A DNA stretch of 64,000 bases from Coleofasciculus sp040219735 (GCA_040219735.1 JAVJRX010000165.1), one strand, 5' to 3'; shown: positions 8,955 through 17,985, counted from the stretch's first letter. Notes: generated by a model not told the origin, from the sequence alone. Translations and numbers: made by a program.

Positions 8955-10463
8955 TTACGCATAGTCCGCTAGCCAATCTTGAATTTCTTGACGCAGCCAG
9001 TTCGCTTCAGATTGAGTTAAGTAGTTTGCCAAGCAATAGGTTTTAACTCCAGCCTGCCAATAAATTGATTGACCTAAACGTTTGCTACTATAAGAGTTGT
9101 TGATTCTAGTTTCGAGATAGATAGCACACCCCTTATTTCCTATAAATACGTCTTTAATGTCTGAAGTATTTCCCCGAAAATATAAATAACCAATGACAAA
9201 ATTATGGGAATTTATTTTTAAGGAGTACCCCAAAAAGTTGGTAATACTTATTTTTTTTATATCTTGCAAATATTTGCCTATTTTTTGGTGAGCTAGTGAG
9301 ACTAAATAAGATGAAACAAAAAAGATTATTCCGCTAATAAATGCAAGCCCCAAAAACACTCTAACGGTAATTAAAGGTATTTGTTCTAATATCATAACCA
9401 TGATCACAGCAATTGTAGCAATCACAACTCCACCGGCAGCAGATACTAAAAGTAATATCAGCAATACCCAAACAAAAAATAAGCTAACAAATAAAGCGTA
9501 CTTCAATCCAGTTTCCATCAAAATTAACCCAAATAATAGTCTATTTTGAGGAATTTTTACAATAATTTCTTTAGGCGATTTATGAATCTGAATCCGAGTC
9601 AAAAACAGAGGCTGAATAGTTTCCAATGGATAAGGAATCGATCGCCCCGTTTCTAGTGCATCAAGTGCCTGATTTGCACAACTCAAGCGTAACCCTAAGT
9701 CAGGTTCCGTTAAGGCTTCAATCCAGCTTATCAACTGAGAATTAATACTCACCTGATTCCGAAACTGTATCCGTAAATTCCGTTGGGGTAAATCCGCCGG
9801 AGGAATACCCGTTAACAAATGAATTAACGTCGCGCCCAAAGCATAGAGATCAGACGCAGGAACCGCTTGTCCCCAAAACTGTTCTAAGGGTGCATATCCG
9901 CTCGTTCCCACCACAGTAAACGTCACTCCTTCTACCGCCGCACTATTCTGCACTGCACCAAAATCCACTAAATAAACCTGCTTATCGTCTCCTAAAATCA
10001 GATTACTCGGCTTAATATCCCGATGCAATACAGGGGAATTTAACCCATGTAAATAGGCAAGAATCTCCAGCACTTGTTTAGCAAACGAACGGACTTGTGA
10101 CTCCGTAAACCGCTTTCCTTCATTCAGTAACTGCTGTAAGGATTTTCCGGGAATATAATCCTGTACCAAGCCAAACCAACACAACCCCGCGCCTATTTGT
10201 TGATCCAACGAAAAGTAATCACGGTATTTAGGAATCCGGGGATGATTCAGTTGCTTCAGCACCGCCGCTTCCCGTTCAAATAACTTAAATTCATCCCACT
10301 CCATCTGGGGATTAAACGCTAGTAATTTAACCGTCACCTGTTCGCCAGACTGTAAATCGTGAGCTAACCAGGTTTGACGCCCTGCATTATTCCCTAACTG
10401 ACGTTGCAGTTGGTAACGTTCTTTTAACGATTGATTGGGATTAAATAAATGATTATCTCTCAT
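8955..10463 (-). CDS. Ser/Thr protein kinase with multiple membrane helices
   Basis: A 502-aa kinase paralogue. The kinase domain (about 14-280) keeps VTVKLLAF, LHRDIKPSNLILG, LVDFGAVQ and APLEQFWG. Hydrophobic stretches from about 310 to 415 give several membrane helices, and the C-terminal soluble part ends in EANWLRQEIQDWL, matching the end of the 7089-8447 kinase. The extracellular or periplasmic sensing part therefore differs while both ends are shared. It lies 95 bp downstream of the next kinase on the same strand, and that spacer has a duplicate at about 12071-12171. Confidence 0.92.
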   Translation of the reverse strand: MRDNHLFNPNQSLKERYQLQRQLGNNAGRQTWLAHDLQSGEQVTVKLLAFNPQMEWDEFKLFEREAAVLKQLNHPRIPKYRDYFSLDQQIGAGLCWFGLVQDYIPGKSLQQLLNEGKRFTESQVRSFAKQVLEILAYLHGLNSPVLHRDIKPSNLILGDDKQVYLVDFGAVQNSAAVEGVTFTVVGTSGYAPLEQFWGQAVPASDLYALGATLIHLLTGIPPADLPQRNLRIQFRNQVSINSQLISWIEALTEPDLGLRLSCANQALDALETGRSIPYPLETIQPLFLTRIQIHKSPKEIIVKIPQNRLLFGLILMETGLKYALFVSLFFVWVLLILLLVSAAGGVVIATIAVIMVMILEQIPLITVRVFLGLAFISGIIFFVSSYLVSLAHQKIGKYLQDIKKISITNFLGYSLKINSHNFVIGYLYFRGNTSDIKDVFIGNKGCAIYLETRINNSYSSKRLGQSIYWQAGVKTYCLANYLTQSEANWLRQEIQDWLADYA

Positions 10464-10628
10464 AACTCTCTGTTGCTATAACGGCTCAATAAGGTGAAAT
10501 ATCCGAATCGGCAAAACTACTCCATAGAAGATGAATCAGATTCATGATTTTTGACGCATCACGGTGAAGGTTTATAACGCTCAATTGCCGCCATTGCTTT
10601 GTCTTTACCGCCATAGTATAATTGAATA
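10451..10628. repeat. Direct repeat A of the kinase array
   Basis: This stretch covers the start of the 8955-10463 kinase, the spacer, and the 3' end of the 10559-12010 kinase. It is repeated with substitutions and small gaps at about 12071-12245: shared blocks include ATTATCTCTC, ACGGCTCAAT, ATCCGAATCGGCAAAA and the TATAACGCTCAATTGCCGCC tail. The arrangement is the signature of tandem gene duplication. Confidence 0.75.
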
Positions 10629-12010
10629 GTTTCAGTAATCTGAACCGCTCGTTTATGCTCACCTATAGCCACTAACCGACGCACCATCGCATCCAAGGCT
10701 TTAGCTTTTTGTTCGTAGTCGGTGATCGTTTTAGCCACCTGAATCCCTTGCTCATACTCAGTCACCGTGGTTAAATAAGGTGCGATCGCTTGGATGGTAT
10801 TACTGCGAATCGAGTCATGGGGGATACTACGAGTCACTGTCAGGGCTTGGGTATACTCACCAGCATCCGTTAAGTTGAGTGCGATCGCTTGTGTCCTTTC
10901 GATAAATGCATTTTCGATAAAGGCATTTTTTTCGAGAACGTAGGCTTGCTGGGCGCGATTCATTTCACCAACATATTGTTTAGTTTCTGACTGCTTAGCT
11001 TGATGAGCCGCATTTGAAAGGAATAGAGAAATTAGTCCCCCCAAGCCAATTAGTCCGAGCAAGGCTAAACAACCACAACCATACCCACTATCGGTGTCAG
11101 ATAAACGGCTAATTGATTCTTGAACAGAGAATTTACTTGGGTGATCAATAAAACCGGATTGCAACGAAGACAACGCTTGACGTGCCGTACTCAACCGTTT
11201 TTCCGGTGCGGGTTGAATTAACTGGTTAATCCAGTGGGCAAAATTCGGATTAATCTGAACTTTATCTTGAAACTTAATCCGCATTCGCTGCTGGGGCAAT
11301 TCCGCCGGCGGAATCCCTGTTAATAAATGAATCAGCGTTGCACCCAAGGCATATAAATCCGATGCAGGTACAGCCTTTCCCCATAATTGTTCTGGTGGTG
11401 CATAACCACTGGTTCCTACCACTGTAAACGTAGCCCCTTCAGCTTTGGCTTTGTCTTGCACAGCACCAAAGTCTACTAGATAGATTTGGTTCTTTTTGCC
11501 TAAAATCAGATTACTTGGCTTAATATCGCGGTGGAGAACAGGTGGACTCAATTCGTGTAGATTGATTAAAATCTTGAGCAAATCCTCAGCAAACTGACGC
11601 ACCTGATTTTCGCTAAACGGTTTCCCTTGCTCTAATAACTGTTTGAGAGAGTCACCGGGAATATAGTCTTGCACCAAACCAAACCACGGTAATCCGGTGA
11701 CGTTAGATTGATCACTATTATTATCAGCAGAAGATGCTTCTAAACTCGCTCCGACACCATCCACAGAAAAATAATCTAGATATTTAGGAATGCGAGGATG
11801 ATTAAGATTTTTGAGAACTTGAGCTTCTCGTTGAAACAACTTTAAGTCATCCCACTGCATCTGAGGATTAAACGCCAGCAATTTAACCACAACATCTGTT
11901 GGTGGTGAGGCTTGCGTATCCGTAGCCAACCAAGTTTGTCGCCCCGCATTCTGTCCCAATTTTTGTTGTAGCTGATAGCGATCGCGTAAAGCTTGTCCTG
12001 CACTTAACAT
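10559..12010 (-). CDS. Ser/Thr protein kinase with TPR-like C-terminus
   Basis: A 483-aa kinase. The kinase domain (about 8-290) carries VVVKLLAF, LHRDIKPSNLILG, LVDFGAVQ and APPEQLWG; an insertion of about 20 residues (around 75-95) is absent from its neighbours. One membrane helix follows (about 328-350; CLALLGLIGLGGLISLF). The C-terminal about 110 residues hold repeated helical units of the AGEYTQALTVTRSI / VTEYEQGIQVAKTI / IGEHKRAVQITETI kind, a TPR-like array likely on the other side of the membrane. Its last 20 or so codons recur as an orphan fragment at 12172-12245. Confidence 0.92.
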   Translation of the reverse strand: MLSAGQALRDRYQLQQKLGQNAGRQTWLATDTQASPPTDVVVKLLAFNPQMQWDDLKLFQREAQVLKNLNHPRIPKYLDYFSVDGVGASLEASSADNNSDQSNVTGLPWFGLVQDYIPGDSLKQLLEQGKPFSENQVRQFAEDLLKILINLHELSPPVLHRDIKPSNLILGKKNQIYLVDFGAVQDKAKAEGATFTVVGTSGYAPPEQLWGKAVPASDLYALGATLIHLLTGIPPAELPQQRMRIKFQDKVQINPNFAHWINQLIQPAPEKRLSTARQALSSLQSGFIDHPSKFSVQESISRLSDTDSGYGCGCLALLGLIGLGGLISLFLSNAAHQAKQSETKQYVGEMNRAQQAYVLEKNAFIENAFIERTQAIALNLTDAGEYTQALTVTRSIPHDSIRSNTIQAIAPYLTTVTEYEQGIQVAKTITDYEQKAKALDAMVRRLVAIGEHKRAVQITETIQLYYGGKDKAMAAIERYKPSP

Positions 12011-12070
12011 AATTGACTCCTTCCTGATTTATCCGTCACATCCCTGGCTAACAATCCTATGGCTCTGTAG

Positions 12071-12245
12071 ATTATCTCTCGTAACTGATTATCACCTCTG
12101 TTGTTATCACGGCTCAATCAGGTGAACTATCCGAATCGGCAAAATTCGTCTATAATATTCATGATGACGCATCACTGTGAAGTTTTATAACGCTCAATTG
12201 CCGCCATTGTCTTTTCTTTACCACCATAATAAGATTGGATAATAA
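12071..12245 (-). pseudogene. Direct repeat B with the 3' remnant of a lost kinase copy
   Basis: Positions 12172-12245 encode, on the minus strand, YYGGKEKTMAAIERYKTSQ and stop, nearly identical to the end of the 10559-12010 kinase. The spacer below it matches the spacer below that gene. So a further kinase once lay here and only its tail survives. A 13-bp tandem duplication (AATAAGATTGGAT twice, 12228-12253) marks the broken edge next to msrP. Confidence 0.75.
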
Positions 12246-12324
12246 GATTGGATGATAAACAGGTTAATATTTTCATACAGGCGTTATTTAAATCACGCCG
12301 CAGCGCCGTCAACATTGTTTCCCA

Positions 12325-13308
12325 ATGACCCTTATCCGCGTTCCCCAATCCTGGGAAATTCCCGAAAACCAAATCACCCCCGAAGCCGTTTACTTCAATC
12401 GGCGTCGCTTTCTTAAAACCCTAGTCGGTGCGAGTATTCTCCCCATCCTGGGATGTCAAGCCGCCGCCGATTCAGAAACCAATCAAGCCCTAGCCGCTAC
12501 CCTAAATCAACCGACGGTAAAACCTCTTAACACCAATCCTGCATTTGCCAGCGTTGAGCGTCCCATCACCAATGAGTTACTGGCGGGACAATATAATAAC
12601 TTCTATGAATTTGGCAGTGGCAAATCGATATGGCAAGCGGCGCAAACTTTACCCACAGATGAGTGGACGGTTGAAGTCACAGGATTGGTGAAAAACCCCC
12701 GCACCTACGATTTAGACGATTTACGTAAAAAATTCCCCTTAGAAGAACGCATCTATCGCTTCCGTTGTGTAGAAGCTTGGTCAATGGCATTGCCATGGCT
12801 GGGATTTCCGATGCGATTATTAATGGCAGAGGTTGAACCCACGTCTAAAGCGAAATTTGTCAGATTTACCTCCTACGACAATCCTCAAATTAGAATCAGT
12901 CCGGCGTGGTCATTTAGTGGTAAACTACCATGGCCCTACACGGAAGGATTAACGGTAGAGGAAATGGCGAATGATTTGGCATTTTTTGCCGTGGGGATTT
13001 ATGGTCATTTTCTGCCGAAACAGCATGGGGCGCCGATTCGAGAGGTTGTGCCGTGGAAGTATGGGTTTAAGGGGGCTAAGTCTATTGTCAAGATTGAATT
13101 TGTTGAGACTCAACCGGCGACATTTTGGAATACGTTAATTCCCTACGAGTACGAGTTTGAGGCAAATGTAGAGCCGGATGTGCCACACCCTCGCTGGTCC
13201 CAAGCGACGGAAAAGTTTGTTGGTGCAGGACCTAATTTTTCCTGGGAAAGACGGGAAACGCTTCCCTATAACGGGTATGGGGAATATGTGGCACAGTTGT
13301 ATGCTTAA
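12325..13308 (+). CDS. msrP: Protein-methionine-sulfoxide reductase catalytic subunit MsrP
   Basis: Molybdopterin enzyme of the sulfite-oxidase superfamily (327 aa), formerly YedY, which reduces oxidised methionine in periplasmic proteins. A twin-arginine signal is present (NRRRFLKTLVGAS, about 25-38), so it is exported folded. C148 in FRCVEAWSM is the expected molybdenum ligand; the body has the family blocks WTVEVTGLV and PWKYGFKGAKSI. No membrane haem partner MsrQ is adjacent. No clear Shine-Dalgarno precedes the ATG. Its 5' side abuts the decayed end of the kinase array on the opposite strand. Confidence 0.93.
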   Translation: MTLIRVPQSWEIPENQITPEAVYFNRRRFLKTLVGASILPILGCQAAADSETNQALAATLNQPTVKPLNTNPAFASVERPITNELLAGQYNNFYEFGSGKSIWQAAQTLPTDEWTVEVTGLVKNPRTYDLDDLRKKFPLEERIYRFRCVEAWSMALPWLGFPMRLLMAEVEPTSKAKFVRFTSYDNPQIRISPAWSFSGKLPWPYTEGLTVEEMANDLAFFAVGIYGHFLPKQHGAPIREVVPWKYGFKGAKSIVKIEFVETQPATFWNTLIPYEYEFEANVEPDVPHPRWSQATEKFVGAGPNFSWERRETLPYNGYGEYVAQLYA

Positions 13309-13340
13309 AATTAGCCGTCCCTGGCGCTTCAAGATGAGCA

Positions 13341-13361
13341 TTCCCAGGCAGAGCCTGGGAA
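13341..13361. repeat. Short hairpin repeat between convergent genes
   Basis: TTCCCAGGC and GCCTGGGAA form a 9-bp stem with an AGA loop between msrP and the GH57 gene, followed by GAGGGAACGAGGGA. It may stop transcription from either side but lacks a T-run; similar hairpins are common as dispersed repeats in cyanobacteria. Confidence 0.45.
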
Positions 13362-13390
13362 CGAGGGAACGAGGGAGCCGAGGGAAATGA

Positions 13391-14890
13391 CTAATCCCGA
13401 ATAACCGCTTCACCACGTTGGTAGAGTTCACGGGCATAATCTGTCCACATTCCTTGTCCCCAATAGCGAAAACAACTGGTCTCTAGTAACAACGTGTACA
13501 ATAACGCTTGCTGATAATCACTCCGCTTAGTCACTGAGGGATCTTGCTGCACTAAGGGGTCATACTTCAGATGAAACGCCGCACTAAGTTTATTCATGGG
13601 TTCTAATACATTTTCATAGCCTTTAACCCAACTTAAATCATTTGTCCATGATGCCCCATCGACATGGAATTGATGATCCGTGGCTGTCAATTCTTCAATC
13701 GCATTTGCTACCGCGTCAGGTGTAATGTTATCCAAATCGACTCGTTGCCAAATTTTGTGCTGACCAACGGCTTGACAAGGAGGATAGTCCTCTGGATTAA
13801 CACCCGATGCTTCAAGTAACTCTAAATACTCCGTCCCATTCATCGGCACTACACCGGTTTTTCCGCCCCCTTGGTCACGTATTTCATGGTAAATGCGAAA
13901 CAAATCACGGGGATATTCGTTCATCATCACTCCCCCATTTTCCCCATCGGCAATTTGCGTGACTAAGGAGGGAATAGAATGACTGCCAATTGACTGCTTA
14001 CCCCGCCCCTTTGCCTCAAAATAGGGCTGCATTTGTGCCACTAATTTGGTATCTGAGCCTTGCGTTTTAACCAAAATTGTGATCCAAATTGTTTCTCCCT
14101 GGGAATTGCGAGCGACTAAACGATTGGGGACATATTTCTGATCCTGTGACAATCCCGAACCATCCAAATTTTCCAGAGAATGTTCCTGCACCATCAACCA
14201 GCGATAGCCACAGTCTTTCAGGGCTTTGATGTATTCATACAAACTATCGGGGTGATTGGGTAAATGCATCTCTGGTGGAGAGAAGCCTTTCACCCGCTTT
14301 AGTGCATCGTAGCCAAAAATAGCCGCAAAATAATGTTGCCATGCCTGAATATGGAGTTTAATATCTGGAATCGGGGTAGAGGGAACAACCGCATGACTCC
14401 ACATAGTTCCTAGCCATTCCACATAAGGCTGATAAGCGCGATCGCAGGTAATCCGCTTAAGATTGTTGAGGATATCCTCCCGCCCCATTTGCTGGAATCC
14501 CCACAACAAATTACCCGAATAGTCCAGCATAATCCGAGGATTGCACCCCTCAGCAACCAGTTGAGGAATAAAATCACCCATACGACGGTAGCACCCAGCG
14601 AAGGGTTCGGCATTATGGTTATCCCCTTCCTGGGGATGTTCAAACATGTATTGGAGATTGCTAATCAATTCACCATTCGCACCCGCCGGAATCGTGGGTT
14701 GGTGCATGTGTAAGGCGCAAGCGAATCCTGAAGTGATATCCTCGAGGCGCAGATTAGTTGTGGGCAAAAATACAGGTTCGTCTTGTTGCACCACTGCCCG
14801 AATGTTTTCTTCCCACCCACAAATAGTGGGTAATCCTGATTGTAATTCTGCTAAAGCGGGTTGATTCGGGCTTGAGGTTACTGCACTCAT
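13391..14890 (-). CDS. Glycoside hydrolase family 57-like protein
   Basis: The start at 14890 (MSAVTSSPNQ) has AGGAAAGG just upstream, so it is preferred to the one at 14929. The 499-aa product has the GH57 N-terminal signature (CALHMHQPTIPAG) and the (beta/alpha)7-type blocks LWGFQQM, GFSPPEMHLPN and MVQEHS. GH57 enzymes act on alpha-glucans (amylases, branching enzymes, 4-alpha-glucanotransferases); the exact activity cannot be assigned. The E in SPPEMHL sits where the family's catalytic glutamate is expected, by position only. No signal peptide, so likely cytosolic glucan metabolism. Confidence 0.85.
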   Translation of the reverse strand: MSAVTSSPNQPALAELQSGLPTICGWEENIRAVVQQDEPVFLPTTNLRLEDITSGFACALHMHQPTIPAGANGELISNLQYMFEHPQEGDNHNAEPFAGCYRRMGDFIPQLVAEGCNPRIMLDYSGNLLWGFQQMGREDILNNLKRITCDRAYQPYVEWLGTMWSHAVVPSTPIPDIKLHIQAWQHYFAAIFGYDALKRVKGFSPPEMHLPNHPDSLYEYIKALKDCGYRWLMVQEHSLENLDGSGLSQDQKYVPNRLVARNSQGETIWITILVKTQGSDTKLVAQMQPYFEAKGRGKQSIGSHSIPSLVTQIADGENGGVMMNEYPRDLFRIYHEIRDQGGGKTGVVPMNGTEYLELLEASGVNPEDYPPCQAVGQHKIWQRVDLDNITPDAVANAIEELTATDHQFHVDGASWTNDLSWVKGYENVLEPMNKLSAAFHLKYDPLVQQDPSVTKRSDYQQALLYTLLLETSCFRYWGQGMWTDYARELYQRGEAVIRD

Positions 14891-14963
14891 GATCCTTTCC
14901 TCGATGATTGTGCTATTGCTAGCATACACGAAGGTTTTAAGAAGGCAGAAAGCACAACAGAGA

Positions 14964-15357
14964 TCAATCTGCTAATTTTTGCGGTGGTATACCGAGGAAT
15001 TGGCGAATGAGGTTGACTGTCTCCAGCTTTTGCTGTAGTGATGTTTCTCCCGATGGGATAGACAAGTGCTTCCCCGATTTCAAAATGAGCGCGATTTTAT
15101 AGTGCGCCATCTTATCCTGATTCCAGCTTGTGGATTTCACCTGTATCTGGAAAATATCGCTAAGGGGATCGCTTTGAGATATTGACGGAGAAGTTTTAGA
15201 ACTTATCGACTTCTCCTCGACTTCATTTTTTGGGAGTTTGTAGTAAAGGCTTTAGCCTTAGATTCTGTTGGGAGTTGATCGGAATCGCGACGGATTGGTA
15301 TTCAATACCGAAAGTTAGGTTCAAACCCGTCCATAGCAGAAGTCCCACACATACTAC
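14964..15357 (-). pseudogene. Decayed membrane-protein gene
   Basis: Two frames on the minus strand join into one protein-like sequence: an upstream part reading VVCVGLLLWTGLNLTFGIEY and a downstream part ending KIALILKSGKHLSIPSGET then QFLGIPPQKLAD and stop. The frames are separated by stops near 15225-15260 and there is no usable start. The downstream part resembles the soluble tail (LILKSGK..PL.S) of small cyanobacterial membrane proteins of unknown function. It seems to be a frameshifted, truncated gene. Confidence 0.4.
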
Positions 15358-15402
15358 TTAATCCTAAACTCTGGTAGTAACGCTTATTCATCCGATTCTA
15401 TA

Positions 15403-15552
15403 TCAACGACTAACTAACAAACTATCTTCCTGACGAGACGAACGCGATCGCACTCGTTGTCCGGTGTTCATATCTGTTGGCTGAACCAGGAATTCAAAAC
15501 CGAATACCAGCAAAATCAGTAGTAAACCAATATAATAATGAGGTTCATTCAT
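15403..15552 (-). CDS. Small single-pass membrane protein (49 aa)
   Basis: An ATG preceded by GAAGGAC gives MNEPHYYIGLLLILLVFGFE, one hydrophobic helix (about 8-23), followed by a basic Arg/Ser-rich tail (RVRSRSSRQE) with positive charges that should stay in the cytosol. It lies just upstream of the decayed membrane gene on the same strand. Small one-helix proteins are frequent in cyanobacterial photosystems, but no known subunit is recognised here. Confidence 0.4.
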   Translation of the reverse strand: MNEPHYYIGLLLILLVFGFEFLVQPTDMNTGQRVRSRSSRQEDSLLVSR

Positions 15553-16130
15553 TGTCCTTCATCCAGACTACCGTCTGGTTCATCTGTGTAAGCAAGGAAT
15601 AATGTCATTTATCTGTTGACATCCTGGGTATCAACCCCTGGGGATTTAGTAGTACAGTTGGGATAATGCATCCTATTCTCCTGCTCTGTGATGGACTATT
15701 TGGCGATCGCGTTAGGCGAATCAACAGCCAAATACATCCTGTCTATATTTTTGTTGTAATGGGAGAATAGAGAGAGTAGTGCTTTTGTGTAGAGATATTC
15801 ACAGATGTGCATTAGTACCTAGAGGATGACTGATTTGACTCAACATCCTCATTCAAAGGGGTAGTTATCGGAGTTTATGACTGAAAACTTTGAGAACTCA
15901 TCGGCTTCTCATGGAGTAGTAGAGGAAGCATTCCAAATTTGTCAATTTACACGTTTCACCCCCCTTAGTCCCCCCTTGTTAAGGGGGGAAATCGTTCTTA
16001 TTCCCTCCCCTTAATAAGGGGAGGGTTAGGGTGGGGTTTGCTCTTTATGCAAAAACGGGATGCTCCCGTAGTAGATGTTTAGAACCCCGACTTCTTCAAG
16101 AAATAGGGGTTCTGGGTTCGTGGCGCGTAT
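15553..16130. other. Intergenic region with dispersed repeats
   Basis: No gene seen. It holds a C-rich/G-rich inverted block (about 15959-16038; CCCCCCTTAG...TTAAGGGGGGAAATC and a second TTAATAAGGGGAGGG copy) and the hairpin repeat at 16081-16113. A HIP1-type octamer is near 15703. Confidence 0.6.
16081..16113. repeat. Hairpin repeat, copy 1
   Basis: AGAACCCC and GGGGTTCT flank CGACTTCTTCAAGAAATA. The same core with compensatory changes in the stem (AGATCCCCGA / TCGGGGATCT around CTTCTTCAAGACG) occurs at 34598-34630. Base changes that keep pairing indicate that the RNA or DNA fold matters. Confidence 0.65.
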
Positions 16131-16355
16131 CTACTCACTTTGAGAGGGTAACGATTGAATCGGCGTCTCTGAACTGACTATATTTTGAAATGTAGCGATA
16201 ATCAAAGGTAAACCAATAGCCAGTGATAGAATCAGCGCAATCCACTTGAACCAAATTGTCTGAGGACGTCCTTTCGCCGGATACCCGCAAATCATGCAGA
16301 TTTCATCATTGGTGCTGGTTAGGGAACCACAAACCTGACAAGGTTCTAAAGCCAT
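16131..16355 (-). CDS. Zinc-ribbon membrane protein (74 aa)
   Basis: Starting at MALEPCQVCGS (16355) gives 74 aa. CxxC at the N-terminus (CQVC) and a second CxxC (CMIC) form a zinc ribbon; a single membrane helix follows (WIALILSLAIGLPLIIATF). A longer reading from 16454 overlaps the hydrolase stop by 4 bp and adds a basic N-terminus of no clear homology. It may be coupled to the upstream hydrolase. Function unknown. Confidence 0.6.
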   Translation of the reverse strand: MALEPCQVCGSLTSTNDEICMICGYPAKGRPQTIWFKWIALILSLAIGLPLIIATFQNIVSSETPIQSLPSQSE

Positions 16356-16450
16356 TGTTTTTCCGGAGGTGAAGCCATTCTCATTGTAGCGCCGCCATCG
16401 CGACTGTAGATCAGCCATTCTCTGGAGACGCGATCGCACTAAAAGTGTAT

Positions 16451-17299
16451 TCAAACAGGTTGGCGGCGCAGAAATAGCAGCAGGTTGTTACTAATTTTCT
16501 CAGACCAATGGTCTTGGGGATAATGTCCCGCTTCTTCTAGCTGTACCAGTTCCACATTCTTGAGCATTTTGGCAAATTCTTGGACTTGGACAAAGGGAAG
16601 CCAGGGATCTTGGATTCCCCATAAAATTAAGGTGGGTTGATTCCAGTTGCGAAACCCAGCTTCAATTTCTGCCATGGACGGTTTAAGTTGCAGGTTCTTA
16701 ACCGTCATCAGCAGACTACGCCCTGCGTCAGAACTGGTGAGAAAGGGACGGCGATATACATCTAAATCTTTATCTGACACTCGATAGCGACTACCCCCTT
16801 CTAAGGTTCGATCGACCAACAAGGGGTCTTGGGTCAACATATCACCGATAAAGGGTAACCCCAATTGCTTGATCTTCCAAGGTAATTGAGTCGCCGATGA
16901 GACAGGGGTGTTGAGAATGGCTAAGCGTTCAACCTGATCGGGGTAACGTAAGGCGTATTGCAGTCCCACTGAACCGAGAAACCCTTGGACAACCAGGTAA
17001 AATCGCTCGATTTGCAGATGTTGGATAAATTCGGCTAGGGCTTTAATAAAAGCATCTGGCGTATAGGCAAACTCTCGACGATCGGGTTTAGCTGATAAAC
17101 CAGCACCAATCCAGTCTGGCGCGATCGCACGGAATCCTTTTTCGGCTAAATCGGGCATCAGCGCTGACCATGAGTAACTCTGGGATGGCAAACCATGAAG
17201 CAGCAGTAGAGGGGGTTTTGTACTGGGATTAACCGGGGTTGCTTCCCGATAAAACCACTGTAGCGACCCGACCTGAATTGAATTTTCCTGAATGGACAC
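16451..17299 (-). CDS. Alpha/beta-hydrolase-fold protein lacking the usual nucleophile
   Basis: The GTG at 17299 gives a 282-aa protein starting at SIQENSIQVGSLQWFYREA; an ATG at 17359 would add a basic tail. The fold signature is clear: oxyanion HGLPSQSYSW, acid Asp in LILWGIQDPW, and His in EEAGHYPQDHW. The nucleophile elbow reads VVQGFLGSVG, so the Ser/Asp position is Gly106. It resembles haloalkane dehalogenase/epoxide-hydrolase-like members by sequence around the cap. It may be non-catalytic or use another chemistry. Confidence 0.8.
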   Translation of the reverse strand: MSIQENSIQVGSLQWFYREATPVNPSTKPPLLLLHGLPSQSYSWSALMPDLAEKGFRAIAPDWIGAGLSAKPDRREFAYTPDAFIKALAEFIQHLQIERFYLVVQGFLGSVGLQYALRYPDQVERLAILNTPVSSATQLPWKIKQLGLPFIGDMLTQDPLLVDRTLEGGSRYRVSDKDLDVYRRPFLTSSDAGRSLLMTVKNLQLKPSMAEIEAGFRNWNQPTLILWGIQDPWLPFVQVQEFAKMLKNVELVQLEEAGHYPQDHWSEKISNNLLLFLRRQPV

Positions 17300-17507
17300 G
17301 CTTTTTTTCCTACACCTTGACCGTGCTTTGAGCTTACCGCCCTGTAGACCTTTGAGCAAGTTTTACCCCTAATTTCCCATCTCCGGAAATTGTCAACGAA
17401 TCACAACATATCCCCGGTCTGCTAAACAGATAGCCAACTTGACTCGCTAATTGTAATAAATAATTAAGCAACCTGGTAAATAAACGTTAACCCTAGGAGG
17501 TTTAGTA

Positions 17508-17924
17508 ATGAATGCCGCTGAACAAGCCACTGGTTTAGAGGTAACGACCAAAATTGCCGCGATTGTCAACTTATTTAAGTCACACTTCCCTGATGCCAAG
17601 GCAGACTTGAACCCTTGGCAAAATGACCCAGATACTCGCAATCTGGTTGATCCCGACTCAATAGATATCGGTTTTCACTTTCCTGGATGGAGTAGAAAAT
17701 TACAAAGCCGCAGTATCTTACTACAAATTCGGTTTTATCAAGATCCCTTAGACAAGTCTCATCGATTGATCGGTTTAGATGCCGCAGGGTTTAATCATCA
17801 AGGAGAAGCTTGGCGACTTTCGACGGTTGAGAATTGGCAATGTGTCGGTAATTATCAGCCCGCGCCAGAGGTGAATGACAAGCTTAAACTCTTCTGCCGA
17901 CAAGTCTTTGAGTTATTCAACTAA
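17508..17924 (+). CDS. Conserved hypothetical protein (138 aa)
   Basis: AGGAGG stands 8 nt before the ATG. The 138-aa soluble protein has acidic N-terminal helices (TTKIAAIVNLFKSHFPDAKA) and a beta-rich middle (IDIGFHFPGW, SILLQIRFYQD) ending in LKLFCRQVFELF. No catalytic motif, membrane helix or signal is seen and the family is not recognised. A 148-bp spacer separates it from the divergent hydrolase gene. Confidence 0.75.
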   Translation: MNAAEQATGLEVTTKIAAIVNLFKSHFPDAKADLNPWQNDPDTRNLVDPDSIDIGFHFPGWSRKLQSRSILLQIRFYQDPLDKSHRLIGLDAAGFNHQGEAWRLSTVENWQCVGNYQPAPEVNDKLKLFCRQVFELFN

Positions 17925-17985
17925 TGAAATCGGGTGTCGGGTGGAAAAACGGCTGGAACCCCAACACCATCGGACACAAACATTA

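Noticed and set aside
8779..8964. 61-codon plus-strand frame between kinase genes
   Set aside because: Antisense to the spacer and start of a kinase fragment, with no ribosome site.
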